Below, piece after piece: positions 27,179-36,445 of a DNA stretch of 64,000 nucleotides. The stretch is taken from the NCBI GenBank assembly GCA_028280065.1, contig JANQMN010000069.1, positions 29,424-93,423 on the forward strand, given 5' to 3'. The position numbers and the translations under genes were made by a program. How positions within the stretch are numbered: the stretch's first letter is position 1; each line of letters begins with the position of its first letter. Source of the DNA: Hahella sp. Lineage in GTDB: Bacteria > Pseudomonadota > Gammaproteobacteria > Pseudomonadales > Oleiphilaceae. The notes beneath the pieces were generated by a model that saw only the letters and a list, made by a program, of their open reading frames with translations, did not search any database and was not told the DNA's origin.

Positions 27179-28134
27179 TTTTTCTGTCTGTCCGCGAGCC
27201 CTAGATCTTCTATTTTGGGTGTCAGTTCAACCTGCTTAATACAGAGTCGATTGCGGCTATCGCGCTTGCCGGCATAGAGCAGATCGTCGGCAATCTTCAG
27301 CGATTGCGCCACTTTTTCTCCTGCTTGCGGTACACATACGCAGGCCCCGATCGTGATGGTTACCACCGGCGCTGCCGACGATTGGTTATGCTCGATATTC
27401 AGATCTTCCACGCCTTTTCGACAGGATTCCAGGATATGCCGTGAGCCTTCCAGATCGGTTTCCGGCAAAATGATACAGAATTCCTCGCCGCCGTACCTGC
27501 AGACCAGGTCACGCGGACGTTTCAGCTTCACTTCGAGAATATTTGCAATGCGCCGTAACACCTGATCGCCGGCGGCATGGCCGTAATGATCGTTATACAG
27601 TTTGAAGTGGTCCACATCGACCATGGCAATGGCTAACGGGTGCCCGGTGCGATTTGAATTGGACCATTCGATATTGAGTTTTTGCTCCATCTGGCGCCGG
27701 TTCGGTATGGCGGTGAGGGAGTCCAAATTCGCCAGCTCCTCCAGCATGCGCCGTTGCTTTGCCAGTTCCAGGTGGGTAAATACCCGGGCTTTGACAATCT
27801 CCGCATGAAAGGGTTTGTGAATATAATCGCAAGCGCCCAGTCGCAGGCCTCGAGCTTCATCGTGGTGAGAGTCCAGGGCGGTAATAAACATTACCGGGAT
27901 GTTCTTGGTTTCATCGTCGCGTTTGAGCTGTTCGAGGACCTTAAAGCCGTCCATGTCCGGCATGATGATATCCATCAATATTAGCGTCGGGTTCTGGCGG
28001 CGCGCCAGATCCAGTGATTGCAGGCCATTTTTGGCCAAAACGATCTTGCCTTGCGACTTCAGAAGATCGTAGAGAATTTTTCGATTGGATTTTTCATCAT
28101 CCACAATCAGGATAATGGGTCTTTCAATCTGCAT
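27175..28134 (-). CDS. Response regulator with diguanylate cyclase (REC-GGDEF)
   Basis: A 319-residue c-di-GMP synthase under receiver control. The REC domain (1-120) has phospho-acceptor D55 in LILMDIIMPDMDG. The GGDEF domain (about 130-305) has an intact active site GGEEF near 214-218 and an RxxD inhibitory site (RPRD) five residues before it, so it should be active and feedback-inhibited. It starts 38 bp after the stop of the giant hybrid kinase on the same strand and is the obvious phosphorelay output of that kinase's Hpt domain. Confidence 0.92.
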   Translation of the reverse strand: MQIERPIILIVDDEKSNRKILYDLLKSQGKIVLAKNGLQSLDLARRQNPTLILMDIIMPDMDGFKVLEQLKRDDETKNIPVMFITALDSHHDEARGLRLGACDYIHKPFHAEIVKARVFTHLELAKQRRMLEELANLDSLTAIPNRRQMEQKLNIEWSNSNRTGHPLAIAMVDVDHFKLYNDHYGHAAGDQVLRRIANILEVKLKRPRDLVCRYGGEEFCIILPETDLEGSRHILESCRKGVEDLNIEHNQSSAAPVVTITIGACVCVPQAGEKVAQSLKIADDLLYAGKRDSRNRLCIKQVELTPKIEDLGLADRQKN

Positions 28135-28172
28135 AAGGATTCCAGGTTTAGTATATGCGTTGAATCGTTCCG

Positions 28173-31100
28173 TCAGCGCTGCATTTCTTCTTCAAGCAGC
28201 TTAAGTTTTACCAGGGCCTGATCATATTCGATATCGTCCAGTAATTCCTCAATAGTTTCGGCGGCTTCTTGGTGCTGAGACCCCGAGCAAATTTCATTCA
28301 ACGCCGGCATCAAGTCTTCTGCCTTGGCGTCGGAGTCCTCAACCAAAGGAATCAGGCGTTGCACAATGCCCAGTGCTGCCTGGAAATCGAAATCAGTATT
28401 CGTCATCACTTTTTGCTTGATTTTTAAATCGACTTCCATGCGTTTGATCAGGTTTTCGACCAGTTCTATGGTGATTTCCATTTTATTGGATATATGTTGC
28501 TTTTTGTCGACCGCCAGTTCCAGCTCTTGAGCGGCTTTGGAGATCACTAAAGCGCCAATGTAGGCAGCATTGGAACGCAGCGAATGGGCAAACCGATAAA
28601 GGGTTTCCAAGTCCTGTTCCTGCCAGAGCTTGGTCAGTTTTCCACGAATGTCGCGATAGTCCTTGACGAAGTCCACTGCCAGGTTCAGGTATAAGTCGGT
28701 TTTACCCTGGATCTTTTGAATCGCAACATCGACCATTAGCTGTGGATTAGCGTTTAATGCTTCCAGCAGTTGTGCGTTGCTGTCATTGGTTGCAATCCGG
28801 GATACGGCGGGCCGCTTGCGTTGCATGATCAAATCGGTATCCATCCATCTTGCCATCTTATGATAGAGGTCGTCCGGATCGATGGGTTTTGTGATGTGGT
28901 CGTTCATCCCGGAATTCAGGCTTTTTTCCCGCTCGCCCGGCATGGCGTGTGCGGTCATGGCAATGATTGGCAGCTTTTCCCGGTCCGGTAGCTTACGGAT
29001 TTCTCCCGCCGCCGTCAGGCCATCCATTTCCGGCATCTGAATATCCATCAGCACCAGGTCATATTCGTTGTTGTGAACTTTTTCGACGGCGACCTTGCCG
29101 TTTTCAGCGATATCCAGGGAGATACCGGTCTCGTTCAGAAAACCTATCGCCACTTGCCGGTTGATCGCATTATCCTCCACCAGCAAAACACGGCCACCGG
29201 ACATGTCGAGCAGGGGGGATTTGGCGGTTTCTTCCGGCGGCGGCAGAGGCTGGGAACCGCTGGTTGGAATCAGGCAGTTGGTGATGGTATTGATAAGGCT
29301 GGATTGATGGAAGGGTTTTTCCATGTAACCTTCAATTCCGACGGCGGCGCACAAGGATTGGGCTTCATCCTTATCGTAGGCCGAGGCCATCAGAATCGCC
29401 GGGGTGTTCGCCATGTCCAGGTTTTGCTTGATGATGCGGGATGCTTCGATACCATCCATTTGCGGCATTTTCCAATCCATAATCACCAAATCGAAAGGTT
29501 TTCCCTGGTCATATTGTTCTTTGACCAGGGTAACGGCCTCCTGGCCGTTTTCCGCTTCCATGATATTGGCCTTCAGGTGGCTTAACATGGTGGTCAGCAC
29601 CGCCCTGGTAATTTCGTTGTCGTCCACCACCAGTATGTTCAAATTGGCCAGCGACAGGAGCGATGGCAGTTGGGGCTGTCGCGCGGCGACTTTGGCTTGT
29701 ATGGTGAAGCCGAATTCGGACCCTACATCGGGTTGGCTGGATACCCATATCTGCCCCCCCATCAGTTCCGTCAACTGTTTGCTGATCGCCAGTCCCAAGC
29801 CGGTGCCGCCGTATTTACGCGTGGTGGAATCGTCTGCCTGGGAGAAGGATTGAAACAGCCGATTGCATTGCTCCTCTTTCATGCCTATGCCGGTATCGCG
29901 CACTATGAACTCCAGTGTCATCATGCCTTTGGAACGGGCTTTGGGCTGTACCATGATGGCGATGTGGCCGGTTTCGGTAAATTTGATGGCGTTATTGGCC
30001 AAGTTAACCAGAATCTGCTGTAAGCGCAGAGGATCGCCGACCAGCATTTTCGGAATGTCTTTACTGATATCGACAATGAGTTCCAGCCCTTTGGCGTAGG
30101 CTTTCAGGGCGCAGACATTAATCACCCGGTCCAGCAGTTTTTCAAGATTGAACTGGATCGACTCCAACGTCATCTTACCGGCTTCAATCTTGGAGAAATC
30201 CAGAATGTCATTGATAATACCGAGCAATACATCCGCCGAATCGACAATCTTTTCCAGATAGTCCTGTTGTTCGGCAGTGAGCTTGGTTTTAAGCGTGAGT
30301 TTACTGAGACCGATCACTGCATTCATCGGCGTTCTGATTTCATGGCTCATTTTCGCCAGAAAGTCGGATTTGGCTTCGTTAGCGGCCTTCAATTGCAGGT
30401 TTTTTTCTTCGATTTCGGCAGTACGGGCCTGCACTTCGGATTCCAGCAGCGCATAATGATTAGCGTTAATTAGTGCAATCGCGGCGTGGCTGGAGAGCAG
30501 CTTGAGAATTTCCACACGGCGCCTGTTAAAAGCGCCGGCAATCAGGTCATTTTCCAGGTACAGCACACCGATCAGCTTGGCTTGGTAATGAATGGGTAGG
30601 CCGATGACCGATTTGGTCTGATTGCGGCGTATATAGGGGTCGTTTTCGAACTTAGGATCATTCGATGCTTCGTCCAGCAGTACCTGTTGCTCGGTACGTA
30701 CTGTCACATTGAATACCGAATGGGCGTAATCTTCCTCCGACGGAAGGGTTGTCGGATCAAAATGCTCCAGTTGATTATCGATGACCTTGGCGCCTGCCAG
30801 TGCTTTGATGCGGCTGTTTTTTTGGAAAAACAAAATGCCCTTTTGTGCGCCTGCGTTTTCAATGCTGATTTTAAGCAATGTTTTCAGCAGGTTGTCCAGG
30901 ACGATTTCCTGCGACATGATTTGGGACGCCTTCAAGATCGTCACCATATCCAGGCTCTGGCCGCCGGTGACAGTGGAGGCGTTCCCCTGGCGGGTTGCGG
31001 ACGATGACACGATGTGCTCGGTGGACTCCAGTAGGGGGACGAATTCGGAATAGGCGGACTCCAGATGCACGACCTTGCTGGTTGCCTCCCACTTGTTGTA

Positions 31101-34100
31101 GTAATAGCGCGCCTGACGCAAATGGTAAACCGCCAGTTCCTGCAGGCCGCGTTGGATGTAAAAGCGTGCGGCGTATTCCCAGGCCAACGCGCATTCATGA
31201 ACAAATCCCTGATCCCGGGCATGTTCTATTGCGGCGTGATAATGTTCGTTGGCTTTACCGAAATCGCCTTCCAGGCGTGCTTGCTCCGCTTGGATCAAGT
31301 GACAGCGATGTAAGTGATTCTCCGGCGCATGGCTTGCCCATTTACGCAGTTTGGCCAAATCGGCTTTGACCTTGCGTAAGGTCTTGCGCCGTTCCCATCC
31401 GGTTTGCTGTTCCGCTGCAGTGAGTAGAGCCAGGGCTTCGTAATAATGAAACAGAATCACGGCAAACATGCCCAGGCCGCCCTTAATATATTGCCGGCCC
31501 TTGTTGGCGCAATCCAGGGCTGTGTCCTTGTCGTTGAAATACACGCTCAGCATCAACTTGGCGCAATAAAGCAAAAACAGTGCGCTAACGTCGGTATTGG
31601 CGGTGTGTTCCGGCAGCTTTTTCTGCTCATCGTAGGCAACTCCCTGGAGACTTACGGGATTTTCCGTCTCTTGTTGAAAGTTCTCGGCGGTCTGCCACCA
31701 GATGGCATGCCAGTTTATCGAAGGTATGACCTTGAAGCTTTCCAGGTCCTTTTCCGCAGTTGCCATGGTCTGGGTCAGGTCACGAAGTGGGGCACCGCAG
31801 TGGAACTCGGCCTGGAGTTTGTTGTTGAGCGAATAAGAGGCATATTCGATATCGCCCAGTTCCAGGCAAAGTTTGTAGGCATTGTACAGCTCGGGCACCG
31901 ATTCACGTATGTGGTGCTTGTAGTTCTTTATAATCCAGCCCCAATAGAAGAGCGACTGATGAATCGGCAGACCCTGTTTGCGGGCCAGATCGATACCGCA
32001 TTTTCCGTACTGGTATCCCAGGTCGATATTACCCAGCACCGCACACTCGGTGATACCCCACCAGGAAAGACCGAATCCGGCTATTTTAGAATACCCGTAC
32101 TTGATGGTATTGCGGGTTAATTGAAATATCACCAGAAACACCAGATTGGGTGATGCCCAATAAGCCGGCGGAATAGTCAGGCCCAGGATATTCATCGATA
32201 AGCCTACTTTCGGGTCCTTCATGGCGGGCAACTCCATAAGCTTAGCGATCGGTTTCCGCTTGACCGCCATTTTGGTGCGCAGCAGGTTCAACAACACATC
32301 CATTTCACCGGGTTTGTCGGGAAACTGACAGTCAAGTTCCTTCAGGGCTTTCAGCGAGATCGCCACTGCTTCCGCCAGGCGGTTTTGCGCGGTATACGCC
32401 TGGAGCCGAATGGCATAGGCCTGGGTAATCGACGGCAGGTCGGTCAGGTTTGTTTGTAACTCGTCCAGCCAGCCTTCCATCAGGTCGTATTTCTTGCTCA
32501 GAAAGGCGACTTCGGCGGCGAAAAGCAGCAGTTCGGTAACAATTTCCTTACGGCTTTGCCAGTAGTCGCCGGGCAGCGCGTCGATGGCGAGCTGAAAGTA
32601 GTGTAAAGCCGGCGCATAGGCAGTGGCTTCCTTAGCGCGCCGTCCGGCTAACAGGTTGTAGTGCAGCAGATTGTCCTTGGAAGCCTGTTCCTGAAATACG
32701 TCTTTGGCGAGATTAAGATGTTTCACCAGTTCGAAAACCCGTTGTTCCGCCTCTTCCTTGGATAGCGCTTCCAGCAGCGTGGTGGCGATCTTTTCGTGAA
32801 TGTGGGTCGTCCGGTCGGTTTCGATTAGGCCGTACGCTGCCTGCTGAATGCGGTCGTGGATGAACTGGTAGGAGACCTGATTGAACTGGGAATCCAGGCG
32901 GGCGATACGGTAGTTGGAATCCAAAGGCTTGAGAATGCCTTCCATGATGGCTGGCTCCAGCCAACCGGCAACTTCGGTCGTGGCGGATTGCAGAATCACC
33001 GAAAGGGTTGTTAGGTCAAACCGGTTGCCGATACAGGCGGCATAGGTGAGACAGGTTAAGGTGTCGCTTTCCAGCTTACGCAGTTTAAAAGCCATCAGAT
33101 CGACGACGTTGTCGGTAATGTTGAGCTGTTTAATCTGTTCAAGGTCGGTCTGCCAGCAGAGTTCCTGGGCGTCGAAACTGATCAGGTTCTCCTTGTAGAG
33201 ATTGTTCAGGAACTGAATCAGGAAGAAAGCATTGCCCTGGGTTTTCTCGTTAATTAGATTGACCAAGGGATCGATATCCCGGCTATGTCCCAGGGCATCG
33301 CCCACCAACTCGTAGACGGCGTTTTCCTTGAGATTACCTACTTCCACCCAGTTTAGCGGGACATGGGCTGTTTGCATGTCATCGAGTAACAGTTGAAACG
33401 GGTGGCTGGACGTTACTTCGTTGTTCCGGTAGGCGGCAATGATCAATAGGTACCGGGATTCCCGGTCACTCAGCAAATAGCGCAAGAGATTCATCGATGC
33501 CGAGTCCGCCCATTGCCAGTCGTCGATAAATACCACAAGCGGATGATTTTCCCGGCAGATGGTCTTGAAGAAGATATTCAATGCATAATTAAAGCGGTTC
33601 AGCGCCTGTTCCCCGTTTAGTTCGGGGGGCTCGGGTTGCTTGCCCAGCAGGGTTTCCAGTTTGGGGACCAGCTTAACCACTACGCCGGCAACATTACCGA
33701 GACTTTCCAGCAAGGACTGCTTCCAGGTTTGCAGGGAATCTTCGTCTTCCTTGAGTATTAAGTTGATCCATTCGGAAATTACCGAAATCCAGGCGAAGTA
33801 GGGAATATCGCGCTCGTATTGATCAAACTTGCCGGAAATAAAAAGACCGTGTTTCACGGTAAGCGGCTTATGAACCTCGTGCACCAGGGAACTTTTTCCG
33901 GTGCCTGAATAACCCGACACCAGGGTTAGTTCCTTGCCGCCGCTACTGGTGCGTTCGAAGGCACTCAGTATTTCCTGAATTTCTTCGTCTCTGCCGTAGA
34001 GCTTTTGGGGAATCTGAAAATGCGCCGAGTAATCCGCCAATCCCAGCTCGAATGGCTCGATGCGGCCATGTTCCTGCAACTGGCGCAAACAACGTTGCAG

Positions 34101-34898
34101 ATCGTGTGCCAAGCCTTTGGCGCTTTGATAACGGTCGTCAGGCATTTTTTCCATCAGCCGCATGATGATACTGGATAAGCATTCCGGCAGATTGGGATTA
34201 AGCTGGTGGGGAGAAGGGGGCACGAGCGCAATATGGGCGTGTACCAGTTCAATACCATGTAAACCTTCGAACGGGAGTGAGCCGGTAAACAACTGATAAA
34301 GGGTTGCTCCGCAGGAATACAGGTCGGAGCGGTAATCCAGCGCACGGTTAAGGCGACCGGTTTGTTCGGGCGCGATATAGGCGAGGGTGCCCTGTAAATC
34401 ATTTTGGTGCTGAAATTCTTGATGTTCGAGCTTCAGGCGGGTGGCGATGCCGAAATCGATGAAATAAAGCTTTTCGTGCTCCTCCTGCCAGATCAGGTTG
34501 GTGGGATTGATATCCTTATGAATCACTTGCTGGTCATGTAGCTGGGAAAGTATTTCCGCCAATTGCAGGGCAATTTCCAAACGCCTGGTAAGGTCCGGAT
34601 GCTCGGTCTTGAGCCACTTGGCAAGATCAACTCCGCCAACGTCCTTTTCCACCATTACCAGGGTGTTTTGATAGGCTTCCAGACGCTCAACCTGAATAAC
34701 CTGTTCCAAATGATCCAAAGAACGGGTGTTTTCATACTCGGCCCGAAAGTTGGATAGCTCCGTCAGGGTCGGGAAGTCCTTGTTCAACACCTTGAGAATG
34801 AAGGTTTGGCCGTTTTCCAAATGGCGGGTGCGATAGACGCGGGCATTTTCGCTTTCGAAAAGGCGCTCGGTAATCTCATACTTCAATATGCTTTGCAT
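28173..34898 (-). CDS. Giant Ser/Thr kinase-ATPase-GAF-histidine kinase-REC-REC-Hpt hybrid (HstK-like)
   Basis: A 2241-residue soluble signalling protein. Order: Ser/Thr kinase (1-275; Lys36, VIHKDINPTN near 120, DFG near 147, APE); AAA-type ATPase (about 300-520; GYSGTGKSS near 330); a long helical repeat region (about 600-1300); GAF (about 1315-1475); histidine kinase (H-box FLAKMSHEIRTPMNAV near 1518, HATPase with GTGLGLAISK); REC1 with Asp near 1806 (LVIMDWKMPQMDG); REC2 with Asp near 1949 (LVLMDIQMPEMDG); Hpt with His near 2101 (FAHSLRSN). This is the layout of cyanobacterial HstK-type proteins. No membrane helix is evident, so it senses cytoplasmic signals. Confidence 0.93.
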   Translation of the reverse strand: MQSILKYEITERLFESENARVYRTRHLENGQTFILKVLNKDFPTLTELSNFRAEYENTRSLDHLEQVIQVERLEAYQNTLVMVEKDVGGVDLAKWLKTEHPDLTRRLEIALQLAEILSQLHDQQVIHKDINPTNLIWQEEHEKLYFIDFGIATRLKLEHQEFQHQNDLQGTLAYIAPEQTGRLNRALDYRSDLYSCGATLYQLFTGSLPFEGLHGIELVHAHIALVPPSPHQLNPNLPECLSSIIMRLMEKMPDDRYQSAKGLAHDLQRCLRQLQEHGRIEPFELGLADYSAHFQIPQKLYGRDEEIQEILSAFERTSSGGKELTLVSGYSGTGKSSLVHEVHKPLTVKHGLFISGKFDQYERDIPYFAWISVISEWINLILKEDEDSLQTWKQSLLESLGNVAGVVVKLVPKLETLLGKQPEPPELNGEQALNRFNYALNIFFKTICRENHPLVVFIDDWQWADSASMNLLRYLLSDRESRYLLIIAAYRNNEVTSSHPFQLLLDDMQTAHVPLNWVEVGNLKENAVYELVGDALGHSRDIDPLVNLINEKTQGNAFFLIQFLNNLYKENLISFDAQELCWQTDLEQIKQLNITDNVVDLMAFKLRKLESDTLTCLTYAACIGNRFDLTTLSVILQSATTEVAGWLEPAIMEGILKPLDSNYRIARLDSQFNQVSYQFIHDRIQQAAYGLIETDRTTHIHEKIATTLLEALSKEEAEQRVFELVKHLNLAKDVFQEQASKDNLLHYNLLAGRRAKEATAYAPALHYFQLAIDALPGDYWQSRKEIVTELLLFAAEVAFLSKKYDLMEGWLDELQTNLTDLPSITQAYAIRLQAYTAQNRLAEAVAISLKALKELDCQFPDKPGEMDVLLNLLRTKMAVKRKPIAKLMELPAMKDPKVGLSMNILGLTIPPAYWASPNLVFLVIFQLTRNTIKYGYSKIAGFGLSWWGITECAVLGNIDLGYQYGKCGIDLARKQGLPIHQSLFYWGWIIKNYKHHIRESVPELYNAYKLCLELGDIEYASYSLNNKLQAEFHCGAPLRDLTQTMATAEKDLESFKVIPSINWHAIWWQTAENFQQETENPVSLQGVAYDEQKKLPEHTANTDVSALFLLYCAKLMLSVYFNDKDTALDCANKGRQYIKGGLGMFAVILFHYYEALALLTAAEQQTGWERRKTLRKVKADLAKLRKWASHAPENHLHRCHLIQAEQARLEGDFGKANEHYHAAIEHARDQGFVHECALAWEYAARFYIQRGLQELAVYHLRQARYYYNKWEATSKVVHLESAYSEFVPLLESTEHIVSSSATRQGNASTVTGGQSLDMVTILKASQIMSQEIVLDNLLKTLLKISIENAGAQKGILFFQKNSRIKALAGAKVIDNQLEHFDPTTLPSEEDYAHSVFNVTVRTEQQVLLDEASNDPKFENDPYIRRNQTKSVIGLPIHYQAKLIGVLYLENDLIAGAFNRRRVEILKLLSSHAAIALINANHYALLESEVQARTAEIEEKNLQLKAANEAKSDFLAKMSHEIRTPMNAVIGLSKLTLKTKLTAEQQDYLEKIVDSADVLLGIINDILDFSKIEAGKMTLESIQFNLEKLLDRVINVCALKAYAKGLELIVDISKDIPKMLVGDPLRLQQILVNLANNAIKFTETGHIAIMVQPKARSKGMMTLEFIVRDTGIGMKEEQCNRLFQSFSQADDSTTRKYGGTGLGLAISKQLTELMGGQIWVSSQPDVGSEFGFTIQAKVAARQPQLPSLLSLANLNILVVDDNEITRAVLTTMLSHLKANIMEAENGQEAVTLVKEQYDQGKPFDLVIMDWKMPQMDGIEASRIIKQNLDMANTPAILMASAYDKDEAQSLCAAVGIEGYMEKPFHQSSLINTITNCLIPTSGSQPLPPPEETAKSPLLDMSGGRVLLVEDNAINRQVAIGFLNETGISLDIAENGKVAVEKVHNNEYDLVLMDIQMPEMDGLTAAGEIRKLPDREKLPIIAMTAHAMPGEREKSLNSGMNDHITKPIDPDDLYHKMARWMDTDLIMQRKRPAVSRIATNDSNAQLLEALNANPQLMVDVAIQKIQGKTDLYLNLAVDFVKDYRDIRGKLTKLWQEQDLETLYRFAHSLRSNAAYIGALVISKAAQELELAVDKKQHISNKMEITIELVENLIKRMEVDLKIKQKVMTNTDFDFQAALGIVQRLIPLVEDSDAKAEDLMPALNEICSGSQHQEAAETIEELLDDIEYDQALVKLKLLEEEMQR

Positions 34899-35005
34899 AG
34901 GCAGGTTTTCTTAGTTGTTTACAATGGCATGTTAGGTTAAGAGCGGCCGATATCCGTTGCGCTTAAAAAGCGTCTGCCGACTTGTTACTGCAGTCAGGCG
35001 GAAAC

Positions 35006-36343
35006 TTATGCCTGGAGAAACAATCGCTCCACTTCGGCAACCAGGCGTTCGTTTTCACTATCCTCGCGTAGCGACGGGAACATGGAAAAACAGAGTTGAT
35101 CGTCGAACGACAGATTGATAACGACAACTGCACGGTTGATCAGCGCCGCTCCGCCGGCGTCTAGCGGGTCTACATTCACGGCGCTTAAATGCGCCAGTGA
35201 TTCGCAACCCGCCAGGAACGATTTACCGGCTAGGAAGCGATAGTTATTCCAATTGGTGATGATATAGGAAAGTTCATCGTCTGCCGTACCGACGGCATTT
35301 TCCGCCGCGCCTTGTTCCACCAGTTCAAAGCAAGTCAAATTAATCTGCCGGGACTTGAACTCCACTATGCGGTCGTGAACGCCTTTGGAAATATGCTCAA
35401 CCGGTATCTCACCTGGCGTGGATACCGGTACGAAAGCGATATAATTGCCGATATATCGCCTGCGAAAATCCGCGGGCAGCAAATCAGACACGGTTTTTCC
35501 GCTGATGATATGCGGCTCGTTCTTGCCCAGGTGCTCGGTATTGATGTTGTAAAGCGCTTTGTGGAGAACACCGGTGATCACCGCGTTCTTGGTTACCTCG
35601 GGAAAGGCGGTACGGCAGTGCTCGATCATTCGCTTGGCATCGACCACCACCGTAACCGGGCGGCGTTTACGTTCGGCGAATTTTGGCAGCAACTCAGGCA
35701 GCGTAGCCAGGCGCACGCCATGGCCTCCGACATCGGCAATGGGATAGCTGGCCAGATGTTGGACATTCGCTTCCAGGTCATAATCCGGCGTCCGGAGGCG
35801 TTGGATCATTTCTTCCGCATGCAGGGTGTGGAGATTGCTGGCCTGGCTTACCAACTCCCGCATCGTTTCGTAATTGTTGACCTCCATGGCGTTGTAATAG
35901 TCGACGATCAGGTGCAGGATAGTTTCCGCGCTACGGGCGTCGATGTACTCATGCGAGCACATTTGCGCCAGTATAAACCGGTTTTCCGTTTCCGGATGAG
36001 TGCTCTTGATCACCACCAGATTCATCGGAAAATTTTTGCTAGAGGATCGAAGTTCGAAACCTCTAGCGGAGAGTTCTATAAATTCCTCTTCGAGGTCGTC
36101 TGTTTCCAACACATGAAACCGATCTTCGTATGCGGCAAACGGACGCCAGTGAAAATCGTTTTGTGCCGTGAAGTCAATTTGGTGGCCGAATTTGCCTATA
36201 TTATCGACAATGGCATGAAATGCTTCCCGCAGATTTTCAGTGTTCAAATCTCCCTGGAAAACATAGCCGGCAGTAAAGAGAATTTCCGCACGGCTCATTA
36301 ATCCTTCTAGATTTAATTTGCCTACAGAATGTGATGTTGTCAT
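35006..36343 (-). CDS. HxxxD-motif acyltransferase/condensation-like protein
   Basis: A 445-residue protein with features of the CoA-dependent acyltransferase superfamily (chloramphenicol acetyltransferase, condensation and BAHD fold). The motif H131-EYI-D135 is followed by ARSAETILHLIVDYYNA, matching the catalytic HxxxD context. A second conserved-looking block, DFRRRYIGNYIAFVPV, sits where such enzymes form the channel floor. No carrier-protein or adenylation domain is attached. It lies 107 bp upstream of the hybrid kinase and 102 bp downstream of the lipoprotein gene on the same strand. The substrate is unknown and the assignment is from motifs only. Confidence 0.65.
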   Translation of the reverse strand: MTTSHSVGKLNLEGLMSRAEILFTAGYVFQGDLNTENLREAFHAIVDNIGKFGHQIDFTAQNDFHWRPFAAYEDRFHVLETDDLEEEFIELSARGFELRSSSKNFPMNLVVIKSTHPETENRFILAQMCSHEYIDARSAETILHLIVDYYNAMEVNNYETMRELVSQASNLHTLHAEEMIQRLRTPDYDLEANVQHLASYPIADVGGHGVRLATLPELLPKFAERKRRPVTVVVDAKRMIEHCRTAFPEVTKNAVITGVLHKALYNINTEHLGKNEPHIISGKTVSDLLPADFRRRYIGNYIAFVPVSTPGEIPVEHISKGVHDRIVEFKSRQINLTCFELVEQGAAENAVGTADDELSYIITNWNNYRFLAGKSFLAGCESLAHLSAVNVDPLDAGGAALINRAVVVINLSFDDQLCFSMFPSLREDSENERLVAEVERLFLQA

Positions 36344-36445
36344 GGAGAGTCAACCTTAAACACTTCACCAAACGGAATTGGGGTGGAGTTACCTTGTACT
36401 GTTCTGGTAAGCATAGCAAAAACCGCCGCGAACATTGGGTTAAAA

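Noticed and set aside
31446-32120. 224-codon plus-strand frame
   Set aside because: Antisense to the giant kinase gene, whose domains are continuous through this region.
35312-36301. 329-codon plus-strand frame
   Set aside because: Long but exactly antisense to the acyltransferase-like gene; no domain, and the minus strand has the HxxxD motif and operon context.
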